Assembly: GCA_037445875.1 (NCBI GenBank)
Contig: JBBIJR010000016.1
Span: 1-52,964, forward strand
DNA from: JBBIJR01 sp037445875
GTDB taxonomy: Bacteria > CLD3 > SB21
Direction of reading: 5' to 3'
DNA: 52,964 nt
Below the pieces are notes generated by a model. The model searched no databases. It was given only the letters and a program-made list of their open reading frames with translations, and was not told the origin of the DNA. Shown here piece by piece: positions 33,657 to 40,566 of the stretch (within the stretch, counting starts at the first letter, position 1; every line of letters begins with the position of its first letter). A program made the position numbers and the translations under genes.

Positions 33657-34267
33657 ACCCGCTGCACCTTCAGACCGCGTTCCAGAAACGTCCTGAATTC
33701 GGCCAGCGCACGAGCCCGGTGGCTGATGCGGTTCTTGATTTCCGGCCCCAATTCCGCAAAGGTCTTTCCGTACTCAGGGATCCAGAATATCGGATCGTAT
33801 CCGAAGCCGTGGCGGCCCTTTCGCTCGTCGATGATCTGCCCGTCACAGCAGCCTTCGAAGGTGTGGCTTGTCGCTCCATCCCGTTCGTACCCCTCCAGCG
33901 CCAGCACACAGCGGAAGCGTGCCGTCCGCCTCTCCGGACGGACATCGCTCAGCGCCGAGATCAGCTTGTCCATGTTCTTCTCTGCGTCGTGGGGGACCCC
34001 ACCGTATCGTGCCGAACGCACGCCGGGTTCCCCGTCGAGGGCGTCGACTTCCAGACCCGAGTCGTCGCCCAGGGACGGCCATCCCGTGTAACGAAAGGCC
34101 GCGCGTGCTTTCTTGACGGCGTTTTCGAGCAAGGTCGCACCGTCCTCTTCGACGTCCTGAAAACCGGGGAATTCGTCCAATCCGTGCAGCGTCACCGGAA
34201 CGCGGGATAGAATAAGGCGTATTTCAATGATCTTGTGGGGGTTCCGCGTGGCCAGCAGCAAGTGCAT
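33653..34267 (-). CDS. rdgB: dITP/XTP pyrophosphatase (RdgB/HAM1)
   Basis: 204 residues from the ATG at 34267, which gives the canonical beginning HLLLATRNPHKI. A longer start at 34300 lacks support. Other signatures are DDSGLEVDALDGEPGVRSARY, the substrate loop GHGFGYDPIFW (here RHGFGYDPIFW), and SHRARAL. It removes non-canonical purine triphosphates to keep inosine and xanthosine out of nucleic acids. No strong ribosome-binding site precedes the start. It is followed by the rhomboid gene with overlap. Confidence 0.95.
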   Translation of the reverse strand: MHLLLATRNPHKIIEIRLILSRVPVTLHGLDEFPGFQDVEEDGATLLENAVKKARAAFRYTGWPSLGDDSGLEVDALDGEPGVRSARYGGVPHDAEKNMDKLISALSDVRPERRTARFRCVLALEGYERDGATSHTFEGCCDGQIIDERKGRHGFGYDPIFWIPEYGKTFAELGPEIKNRISHRARALAEFRTFLERGLKVQRV

Positions 34268-34390
34268 GCCCCAATATACCAAATTGGGGACGACATTCAA
34301 CCGGAAACGCAGAGGTACGGACGGGGTCGTGCACTGCCGGAACGTGTATACAGAGGGTCGGTAAAGGGCTTATCGGGCGCCGGCTGCCGG

Positions 34391-34798
34391 TCATTCAAAG
34401 GCATAGTACTCGAACGACTCGATTTCGCAGTTGATCTTGTACCGCGCTTCAAGCCGCTGGGTAAAACCGAATTCGAGGATACGGCTGGATGGATGCCGCA
34501 AACGCACGATCATGGTGGCTGTGGCCGTGGGCTTGACGCAGGTGGTAAAAGAGGCAGGATACCAGGCCTCCAGAACGTCAAAACCGGCATACATGAGATC
34601 CCGCAAAACGGGCTCTGCCCCCTGTTCCCACTCCTGGCGGTCCGCCCTGAGGATGTTATAATAATAAACGGTCTCGTCCGGCGGCGGCAAATCACTTTTC
34701 GGGACCAGTTGCGGAACGGGCAGAGCAGGCATCTGTTCATCCAGGCAGGCGGACAACACGCCAACGGCGACCCCCAGACAAAGGATGAGCGTCCTCAT
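34391..34798 (-). CDS. Hypothetical lipoprotein, 135 residues
   Basis: Lipobox VLSAC puts the lipidated Cys at 18. A proline-rich linker (QMPALPVPQLVPK) is followed by a small alpha/beta domain with four aromatic residues in VYYYN and an ending ESFEYYAFE. AAGGAGGT lies six bases before the ATG at 34798, which fixes this start over longer in-frame ones. No family is recognised. It is divergent from the HPt gene and 123 bases upstream of rdgB. Confidence 0.8.
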   Translation of the reverse strand: MRTLILCLGVAVGVLSACLDEQMPALPVPQLVPKSDLPPPDETVYYYNILRADRQEWEQGAEPVLRDLMYAGFDVLEAWYPASFTTCVKPTATATMIVRLRHPSSRILEFGFTQRLEARYKINCEIESFEYYAFE

Positions 34799-34994
34799 GG
34801 CTACCTCCTTGGCGATGGACAAGCCGTTCTTAGATCCTCGATGCCGACGCGACGTACGAATGCAACTTTCAAAAGTACGATGCCCAGTCTCCGAAAGCAA
34901 GGACCAAATCGACCGTTGATTTATTAGAATTGCCATTTTGGAGCCAATCGTATACATTCATTCGTCCTCTTGCTCCGAACAACGACCCGGAAAT

Positions 34995-35387
34995 ATGGAT
35001 TTGACCAGAGATGAAATGATGGAGGTGATGGCGGTTTTTAAGGAAGAAAGCCGCGAGCACCTGAAGGTATTTGACCGCTGCATCCGTGATCTGGAGAAGA
35101 ACCCCTCGAGCGCGACGGCGCTGGAGGAATTCCACCGTACGGCGCACAGCATGAAAGGGGCCGCCCGGATCCTCGGCCTCGACCCCATCGAGCGGATCGG
35201 TTACGAACTCGAGGCCGGGTTCAAGTCCGCCAAAGATGGAAACCTTCGCATCACCGACGGTCATCTGAAGATCATTCGTGATGCCGTTCACGGGTTGCAA
35301 ACGCTCATTGACAAACTTGCTGCCGAAGGGACGGTGGAAGGCTTTGATGTCGGCTCCATTCTCGATCGGCTTGCCGGGCTTCGATAA
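34995..35387 (+). CDS. Stand-alone histidine phosphotransfer (HPt) protein
   Basis: 130 residues, helical. The phospho-accepting His51 is in AHSMKGAARILG, the HPt signature. Preceding FKEESREHLKVFDRCI resembles the first helix of the CheA P1 domain. It should relay phosphate between a hybrid kinase and a response regulator, but neither is in the window. The start ATG at 34995 fits the domain; an earlier ATG at 34938 would add an unlikely tail. Its last 41 bases overlap the next gene. Confidence 0.86.
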   Translation: MDLTRDEMMEVMAVFKEESREHLKVFDRCIRDLEKNPSSATALEEFHRTAHSMKGAARILGLDPIERIGYELEAGFKSAKDGNLRITDGHLKIIRDAVHGLQTLIDKLAAEGTVEGFDVGSILDRLAGLR

Positions 35388-36141
35388 GCCGGAAGCATCT
35401 CGGTCGGGACCTTTTTTCCTGAGCGAGGGGGGTCGGGATGCGGTGGTTCTCCTCGTGCACGGCTTCACGTCCACGCCCTACTCCATGAGAGGGTTGGGGG
35501 AGGCGCTTTGGGAGGCCGGTTTCGATGCCAGAGGGATGTTGCTGCCGGGACACGGTACGACGCCCGCCGACCTCGGCAGGCAGGAATGGCCGGATTGGTA
35601 TTGCGCCGTCGAAAAAGAATATCTGGAACTGAAGAACCGATATCGCTATGTCGTGCCGTGCGGACAATCGCTGGGCGGCTGTCTCTGCCTGATGCTTGCG
35701 TCATCATACCCGGTAACGGGCACTGTGTCCATGGCCTGCGGTGTTGATCTGCTCGGATGGAGGAAATACGTCTTGAGAATGCTATCTCCGTTCTTGTCGA
35801 CGATTCGAAAAAAGCACGGACCGGACATAAAGGACGATCGCGGGCGGATGCTCGAAATTCATTATCCGGAAATGCCGGTGCGGGCCATCCTGCAGGTACA
35901 GGCACTGGTCGATGCATTGCGGGGTCGGTTGAACCGCGTGCACTCCCCGGTGCTGCTGATTCACGCGAGGCAGGACCATACGTTCAGGTTCGACAACATG
36001 GATTATCTGGACCGAATGATCGCATCACCTGTCCGGAAACGTCTTGTGCTGGAGAGCAGCTACCACGTGGTGACGCTCGATGAGGACCGAGAGCGAGTGA
36101 AGGAGGCCGTTGTGCAGTTCGTCCGGGAGGTGTGCCCGTGA
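35347..36141 (+). CDS. Alpha/beta-hydrolase (carboxylesterase or monoacylglycerol lipase type)
   Basis: 264 residues from the ATG at 35347, supported by GGAAGG four to five bases upstream, although it lies inside the HPt gene. Oxyanion segment LVHGFTSTPYSM, nucleophile elbow GQSLGG (Ser108), acid Asp210 in HARQDHTF and His240 in SSYHVVTLDE form the expected triad. The pattern matches the Est30/monoacylglycerol-lipase group, which cleaves short to medium acyl esters. No signal peptide is seen. The stop overlaps the DUF971 start, so the genes are coupled. Confidence 0.9.
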   Translation: MSAPFSIGLPGFDKPEASRSGPFFLSEGGRDAVVLLVHGFTSTPYSMRGLGEALWEAGFDARGMLLPGHGTTPADLGRQEWPDWYCAVEKEYLELKNRYRYVVPCGQSLGGCLCLMLASSYPVTGTVSMACGVDLLGWRKYVLRMLSPFLSTIRKKHGPDIKDDRGRMLEIHYPEMPVRAILQVQALVDALRGRLNRVHSPVLLIHARQDHTFRFDNMDYLDRMIASPVRKRLVLESSYHVVTLDEDRERVKEAVVQFVREVCP

Positions 36142-36479
36142 AGGCCTTTACACCCGCGGAGGTGACGGTAGTCCGCGAGAAGCGTGTCGTCCTCATTCGA
36201 TGGAGCGACGATCACAACAGCAGGTATCCGTTCGCGTACCTCCGTGCCGTCTGTCCCTGCGCCCACTGCGACGCCACGAAACACGGAGGCGCCGCGAACC
36301 CCGCGGGGCGAGATCCGAAGCTGTTCGAGGACATCGGCCTGAACAGCGTTTCCGAAGTCGGCCGCTATGCCCTGCGGTTTGCCTGGTCCGACGGCCATGA
36401 TCTCGGTATCTTCTCCTATGCGTATCTTCGGTCCCGTTGTCCGTGCGGCATCTGTGAGAGCGAATTCGATGAAACCTGA
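36138..36479 (+). CDS. DUF971-domain protein
   Basis: 113 residues from a GTG at 36138 (GTGA overlap with the hydrolase stop; GGGAGG seven bases upstream). An in-frame GTG at 36132 is too close to that site. The DUF971 domain, also the N-terminal part of gamma-butyrobetaine hydroxylases, is recognised by RWSDDH, FAYLRAVCPCAHC and the closing YLRSRCPCGIC. Both carry CPCxxC clusters that may bind a metal. Stand-alone members are often encoded near iron-sulfur or cell-envelope genes. Function unknown. Confidence 0.88.
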   Translation: MKAFTPAEVTVVREKRVVLIRWSDDHNSRYPFAYLRAVCPCAHCDATKHGGAANPAGRDPKLFEDIGLNSVSEVGRYALRFAWSDGHDLGIFSYAYLRSRCPCGICESEFDET

Positions 36480-36498
36480 TCACCAACAGGGAAGCAAC

Positions 36499-37230
36499 AT
36501 GAAGACACGGTTGAGTTGGTTGTGCTTGTGTGTATTCTTGGCGGGTTGTCCCTCGACTCGAGAGGCGGCGAAATCCGACGACGATCTGGACCGGCTGGTG
36601 AAGGCGTCAGACCGTAATGCCGGCAAGAAGCTGGACTTTCTCGCCGACGAAAGAATGCCCAACGAGGAGTACGTCGTGACAGACACGGGAAGCGGCGACA
36701 CTTCGGCGACAGTGGTGGAGTACAAGGAAGTCGTACCCACGAAAGGGGCAAAATACCGTGTGCAGGTGTTTTCGGGCTCGCCGTTGAATGCGTCCAGGAA
36801 CCTGGCACGATTGGATTCGGTCCATCCAGGCGAAGTCTACATGGTTCGTGACTCGAAAAGCGACCACTGGAAAGTATGGGTCGGCAACTACATGATCCGA
36901 GAGGAGGCCGAAAGAGCAAGGGACCAAATGGTCCAACTCGGCTACCCCGACGCTTGGATCAACGAGATGCAGCCCCCCTACTCGTCGGAGGTCAAAGCCC
37001 AGGTTCCGCTTTTCTGGGTTCAAATCGGCTCGTATTCAGTGGAGTCTTCGGCCCTGAAGATCAAAACCGAGGTTGAGTCGAGGCAGCCGGACCGCGTAGA
37101 GGTCAGGATGAAGGACGGTGCCTGGAAAGTCTGGGTAGGCGGTTATCCGGAAAGAGGCCCGGCCGATGAACTCAAGCAGAAACTGGCCGGTCTCGGATAC
37201 TCCGGATTTGTCGTGAAGTCCGAAGAGTAA
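36499..37230 (+). CDS. SPOR-domain lipoprotein
   Basis: 243 residues. Lipobox FLAGC gives a lipidated Cys17. Two SPOR-like repeats follow a linker: KYRVQVFSGSPLNAS to WKVWVGNYM (about 92-140) and LFWVQIGSYSVESSAL to WKVWVGGYPERG (about 172-220). SPOR domains bind peptidoglycan strands stripped of stem peptides, which accumulate at the division site. The gene ends five bases before ftsE, suggesting the two act together at the septum. That link is inference from position. AGGGA precedes the ATG. Confidence 0.88.
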   Translation: MKTRLSWLCLCVFLAGCPSTREAAKSDDDLDRLVKASDRNAGKKLDFLADERMPNEEYVVTDTGSGDTSATVVEYKEVVPTKGAKYRVQVFSGSPLNASRNLARLDSVHPGEVYMVRDSKSDHWKVWVGNYMIREEAERARDQMVQLGYPDAWINEMQPPYSSEVKAQVPLFWVQIGSYSVESSALKIKTEVESRQPDRVEVRMKDGAWKVWVGGYPERGPADELKQKLAGLGYSGFVVKSEE

Positions 37231-37235
37231 CCGAC

Positions 37236-37916
37236 GTGATCGAATTACGGCACGTGACGGTGGTCTATCGGGGCCGCAAGAGCCTCGACGACGTGTCGCT
37301 CCAGATCGAGGCCGGCGAATTCGTGTATCTCCTGGGTCCGAGCGGTGCGGGTAAGAGCACGCTGTTGAAGCTGTTGTACGTGGACGTTGTGCCCGACTCC
37401 GGCCATCTGCACATCGGAGAATTCGACTCCCGCACGATCCGCAAGCGGGAGATACCCTACCTCAGGCGGCAGTTGGGCATTGTCTTTCAGGATTTTCGCC
37501 TGCTGCGCGACCGGTCGGTGTACGACAATATAGCCTTTACCTGCGTGGTCACGGGAACGCCCAAAGGCGAGATTCCGCGGAAAGTCATGCGCGTACTTGC
37601 CCAGGTCGGCTTGTCGAACAAGAAAAACCGGATGCCGTACGAACTGTCCGGAGGCGAGCAGCAGCGCGTTGTGATCGCCCGTGCGCTTGTCAACGAGCCG
37701 ATGGTCCTGCTGGCGGACGAGCCCACCGGGAACCTCGATCCCGACACCGCAATGGAGATCATGAGCCTTCTATTGCGGATCAACGAAGACGGGACGGCCA
37801 TCGTCATGGCCACCCATGATTACGAAATTGTAAAGAAGATCCCAAAGCGCATCATCCGCATTGATCGTGGGGTGCTGATGAGCGAGGAGGACCAAAGAAT
37901 TGATAAGCATCTCTGA
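37236..37916 (+). CDS. ftsE: Cell-division ABC transporter ATPase FtsE
   Basis: 226 residues from a GTG at 37236. Walker A GPSGAGKST (34-42), Q-loop IVFQDFRLL, signature LSGGEQQR, Walker B VLLADEPTGNLD and H-loop MATHDYE are intact. FtsE normally pairs with the membrane protein FtsX to control peptidoglycan hydrolases at the septum. Here no ftsX follows: the next 168 bases hold only a short frame, and then a biotin carboxylase begins. LolD-type ATPases are similar, but length, the VPDSGHLHI region and the SPOR neighbour favour FtsE. Confidence 0.88.
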   Translation: MIELRHVTVVYRGRKSLDDVSLQIEAGEFVYLLGPSGAGKSTLLKLLYVDVVPDSGHLHIGEFDSRTIRKREIPYLRRQLGIVFQDFRLLRDRSVYDNIAFTCVVTGTPKGEIPRKVMRVLAQVGLSNKKNRMPYELSGGEQQRVVIARALVNEPMVLLADEPTGNLDPDTAMEIMSLLLRINEDGTAIVMATHDYEIVKKIPKRIIRIDRGVLMSEEDQRIDKHL

Positions 37917-38034
37917 AATAGACAACGGTGTACGAAATCAGACTCAGCAGGTGGACAAGAGTATCCACGGCTGGTATCAGTTCGTCCTGGGCCGTAGTGC
38001 CTGTCGAAAAGCACTACCGCTTGGTCCGCTCTGA
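37900..38034 (+). other. Short frame after ftsE, possible gene remnant
   Basis: A 44-codon frame from a TTG at 37900 overlaps the end of ftsE and has GCGAGGAGG nine bases upstream. Its product contains VDKSIHGWYQFVLG, which recalls the N-terminal WYRFVL segment of some DNA methylases, then degenerates. A second frame, open from a GTG at 37928 to a TAA at 38102-38104, has no ribosome-binding site. Nothing resembling FtsX is present. I regard this as a possible relic and not as a proven gene. Confidence 0.25.
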
Positions 38035-38084
38035 GGAGTTGTCTGAAAAAGAACTGCGATCGTACTTCAGAACTCACGCAGAAG

Positions 38085-39587
38085 ATGACCGGGCGTCGCA
38101 TTAAAAAGATCCTGATCGCCAATCGCGGGGAAATCGCCATCCGGGTCATGCGTGCGTGTCGAGAGCTGGGCATCGAATCGGCAGCCGTCTATTCGGAGGC
38201 CGATCGGACGGCTGCGCACGTTCGGTTGGCCGATGAGGCGTACTGCATCGGGCCCCCGCCCGCTTCGCAGAGCTACCTCGTCAAGGAATCCGTGCTGGAA
38301 GCGGCACGCAAGGCCCGGGCGGACGCCATTCATCCCGGCTACGGCTTTCTCAGCGAGAACGATACGTTTGCAGACCTTGTGCGGGATGCCGGCTTGATTT
38401 TCGTGGGACCGTCGGGGGACGCGATGCGGTTGATGGGCAACAAGACAGCGGCACGTGTTCTGGCCCGGCAAGCGGGCGTGCCCCTCGTGCCGGGGACCGA
38501 CGAGGGTATCCGGAGCAAAGCGGAGGCGGCGCGTTGTGCCGCGGCCCTCGGGTATCCCGTACTGATCAAGGCCTCCGCCGGCGGCGGCGGAAAAGGCATG
38601 CGCATCGTCCGGAAGGAAGACGAGTTCACCGACGCGATCGACCGGGCACAGGGTGAAGCGCTATCGTCGTTCGGCAACGGAACGGTCTACATCGAGAAAT
38701 ACGTCACGGCCCCGCGCCACGTCGAAATCCAGGTTATCGGAGACGAACACGGTCGTATGGTCTACCTCGGCGAGCGGGAGTGCTCGATCCAGCGGCGGCA
38801 CCAGAAGGTGGTCGAAGAGGCGCCCTCGTGCATCGTGACACCCGATATGCGGAGACGCATGGGTGAAGCGGCCGTTGCCCTTGCCCGCGCGGCCGGCTAT
38901 TTCAATGCGGGTACCCTCGAATTTCTCGTCGATGCGGAACGAAATTTTTACTTCCTCGAAATGAACACGCGGCTCCAGGTCGAGCACCCCGTGACGGAGA
39001 TGGTGACCGGGATCGACCTGGTCAAAGAGCAGATACGGATCGCCTCGGGGGGGCCGTTGTCCTTTTCACAAGAAGACATCCGCCTGAACGGCCATGCCAT
39101 CGAATGCCGCGTCTACGCCGAGGACTGCGAGAACGATTTCGCGCCTTCCATCGGACGAATCGAACATCTCGAACCTTCCTACGGGCCCGGCATCCGCGAG
39201 GACAGTGGAGTCTTTGAGGGCGACGAAATATCGATCTACTACGATCCCATGATCTCGAAGCTCATCGCCTGGGCGCCGAGCCGGGCCGAGGCCATCCAGC
39301 GCATGCGTCGCGCGCTGAGGGAATACGCCATCGTCGGCGTGCAAACCACGGTCCCCTTCGGGCTGTTTGTCATGGAGAACGAGCGGTTCATCCGGGGTGA
39401 TTTCGACACCGGCTTCGTCGAAAGGGAATTCCATCCGGAGAAGTTGAAGTACCGCGAAGAAAAAGTGGCCGCGGTGGCGGGTGCCGTTTACGACTATGTA
39501 CGCAAGAAAGACCTTGCCGTCAGAGCAACATCGGCCGCGGACCGACCTCGGTTGTCGAGCAAGTGGAAGTTGAACGGCAGGCGGTGA
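38085..39587 (+). CDS. accC: Biotin carboxylase subunit of acyl-CoA carboxylase
   Basis: 500 residues. It carboxylates biotin with ATP and bicarbonate for acetyl- or propionyl-CoA carboxylase. Seen are ILIANRGEIAIRV at the start, HPGYGFLSEN, the ATP-grasp loop KASAGGGGKGM, the EKYVTAPRHVEIQ segment, and the catalytic ENT-like EMNTRLQVEHPVTEMVTG. The end (about 450-500) is longer than in E. coli AccC and lacks a biotin-attachment MKM motif, so a separate carrier is needed. No accB or carboxyltransferase gene is adjacent. The acetyl or propionyl preference cannot be read from sequence. A weak AGAAG precedes the ATG. Confidence 0.92.
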   Translation: MTGRRIKKILIANRGEIAIRVMRACRELGIESAAVYSEADRTAAHVRLADEAYCIGPPPASQSYLVKESVLEAARKARADAIHPGYGFLSENDTFADLVRDAGLIFVGPSGDAMRLMGNKTAARVLARQAGVPLVPGTDEGIRSKAEAARCAAALGYPVLIKASAGGGGKGMRIVRKEDEFTDAIDRAQGEALSSFGNGTVYIEKYVTAPRHVEIQVIGDEHGRMVYLGERECSIQRRHQKVVEEAPSCIVTPDMRRRMGEAAVALARAAGYFNAGTLEFLVDAERNFYFLEMNTRLQVEHPVTEMVTGIDLVKEQIRIASGGPLSFSQEDIRLNGHAIECRVYAEDCENDFAPSIGRIEHLEPSYGPGIREDSGVFEGDEISIYYDPMISKLIAWAPSRAEAIQRMRRALREYAIVGVQTTVPFGLFVMENERFIRGDFDTGFVEREFHPEKLKYREEKVAAVAGAVYDYVRKKDLAVRATSAADRPRLSSKWKLNGRR

Positions 39588-39647
39588 ATGGCCGCTCGCG
39601 GCAACGGAGCCGAGACCCGCGGACTGCCTGACCGGTGGAAAAAGAAA

Positions 39648-39680
39648 AAGCCCCGTCTTCGAGCGGGGCTTCTTGCTTTT
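39648..39680. terminator. Bidirectional terminator between convergent genes
   Basis: AAGCCCCG (39648-39655) pairs with CGGGGCTT (39664-39671) around an eight-base loop. TTCTTGCTTTT follows on the plus strand and TTTTTCTTTTT on the minus strand, so it can end both accC and the lipoprotein gene at 39695-40408. Confidence 0.88.
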
Positions 39681-39694
39681 GGAGCGAAGCGGCA

Positions 39695-40408
39695 TCAGGG
39701 TCTGGCCATCGTGTCGCCCGGGGCCTTCTGCATCTCTTTCATCGCTTCCTCCTTGCCGCTTTCTTTGGCGGCCTCCAGCTGCATTTTTCGGATCGTGTAC
39801 TTGAATTGATTGGGAGAGATTCGAGCCGTTCCCTGCGTGACAAAGGTCCCGAAGACGCCTTCCTTATCATCGTAGTACAGCCAGATATTGAACCCGTCGC
39901 GCAGTTCATCGATCAGGGCCGTCTCTTCGAGGAACTTCGCCGCTTTATCGCGCGGCAGGTTCTTTTCCTTGGTCAGGAAGTCCATGCACACGTCATAATG
40001 CGAATCGCCCATCCTGACCGCGTGCGGTTTGGGAAGGCGCGCCTTGATCTCGGTCAGTTCCTCGTTCATCCGATCGATCTGCTTGTCCTTGTCGATGATC
40101 TGCGTGAGCAAGCCGCGGTAGGTCAGGTCCTGTTCCTTCTCCACCATGTCCTGGATCTTCTTGAGTTGGTCCTGATTCAATCCGAGCATCGTGTCGGGGA
40201 TCGTCAGTTGGTCGTCGGCCTTGCGGCTGGCGTTGAACTGGCGCACGGCGTCCATGATTTCCTTATTGATCTCTCCGATCTCTTCGTTCTTTTTCTGGAC
40301 TTTCTTTACGAGACCGTTGAACTCTTCAATGCTCCCGACTTTTTTTTCGCCGCATCCGGCGATCACCACGGCGAGCATCAGCGTCATCCATCTCTCCACT
40401 ATACGCAT
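39695..40408 (-). CDS. Coiled-coil lipoprotein of unknown function
   Basis: 237 residues. Lipobox VIAGC places the lipid on Cys19. A helical, strongly charged region (about 25-120) likely forms a coiled coil. The segment HAVRMGDSHYDVCMDFL then resembles the opening of a LysM-like module and is followed by aromatic-rich beta strands (FNIWLYYDD). I recognise no exact family. AAGGAG lies eight bases before the ATG at 40408. It shares a terminator with accC and is 158 bases from the VWA gene. Confidence 0.8.
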   Translation of the reverse strand: MRIVERWMTLMLAVVIAGCGEKKVGSIEEFNGLVKKVQKKNEEIGEINKEIMDAVRQFNASRKADDQLTIPDTMLGLNQDQLKKIQDMVEKEQDLTYRGLLTQIIDKDKQIDRMNEELTEIKARLPKPHAVRMGDSHYDVCMDFLTKEKNLPRDKAAKFLEETALIDELRDGFNIWLYYDDKEGVFGTFVTQGTARISPNQFKYTIRKMQLEAAKESGKEEAMKEMQKAPGDTMARP

Positions 40409-40566
40409 CTTCCGTTCTCCTTATTTATCGGCCGCAGCATAGGTGTACGGCGGGCGAACGTAACAAACGGGGTCAAGAAAAACAAGCGCATTCTGTTTCT
40501 AGACAAGGAAGTCGATGAATTGACAATAATGTATTCGCTATCCCTATAGCAATCAAGCCGAATTCC

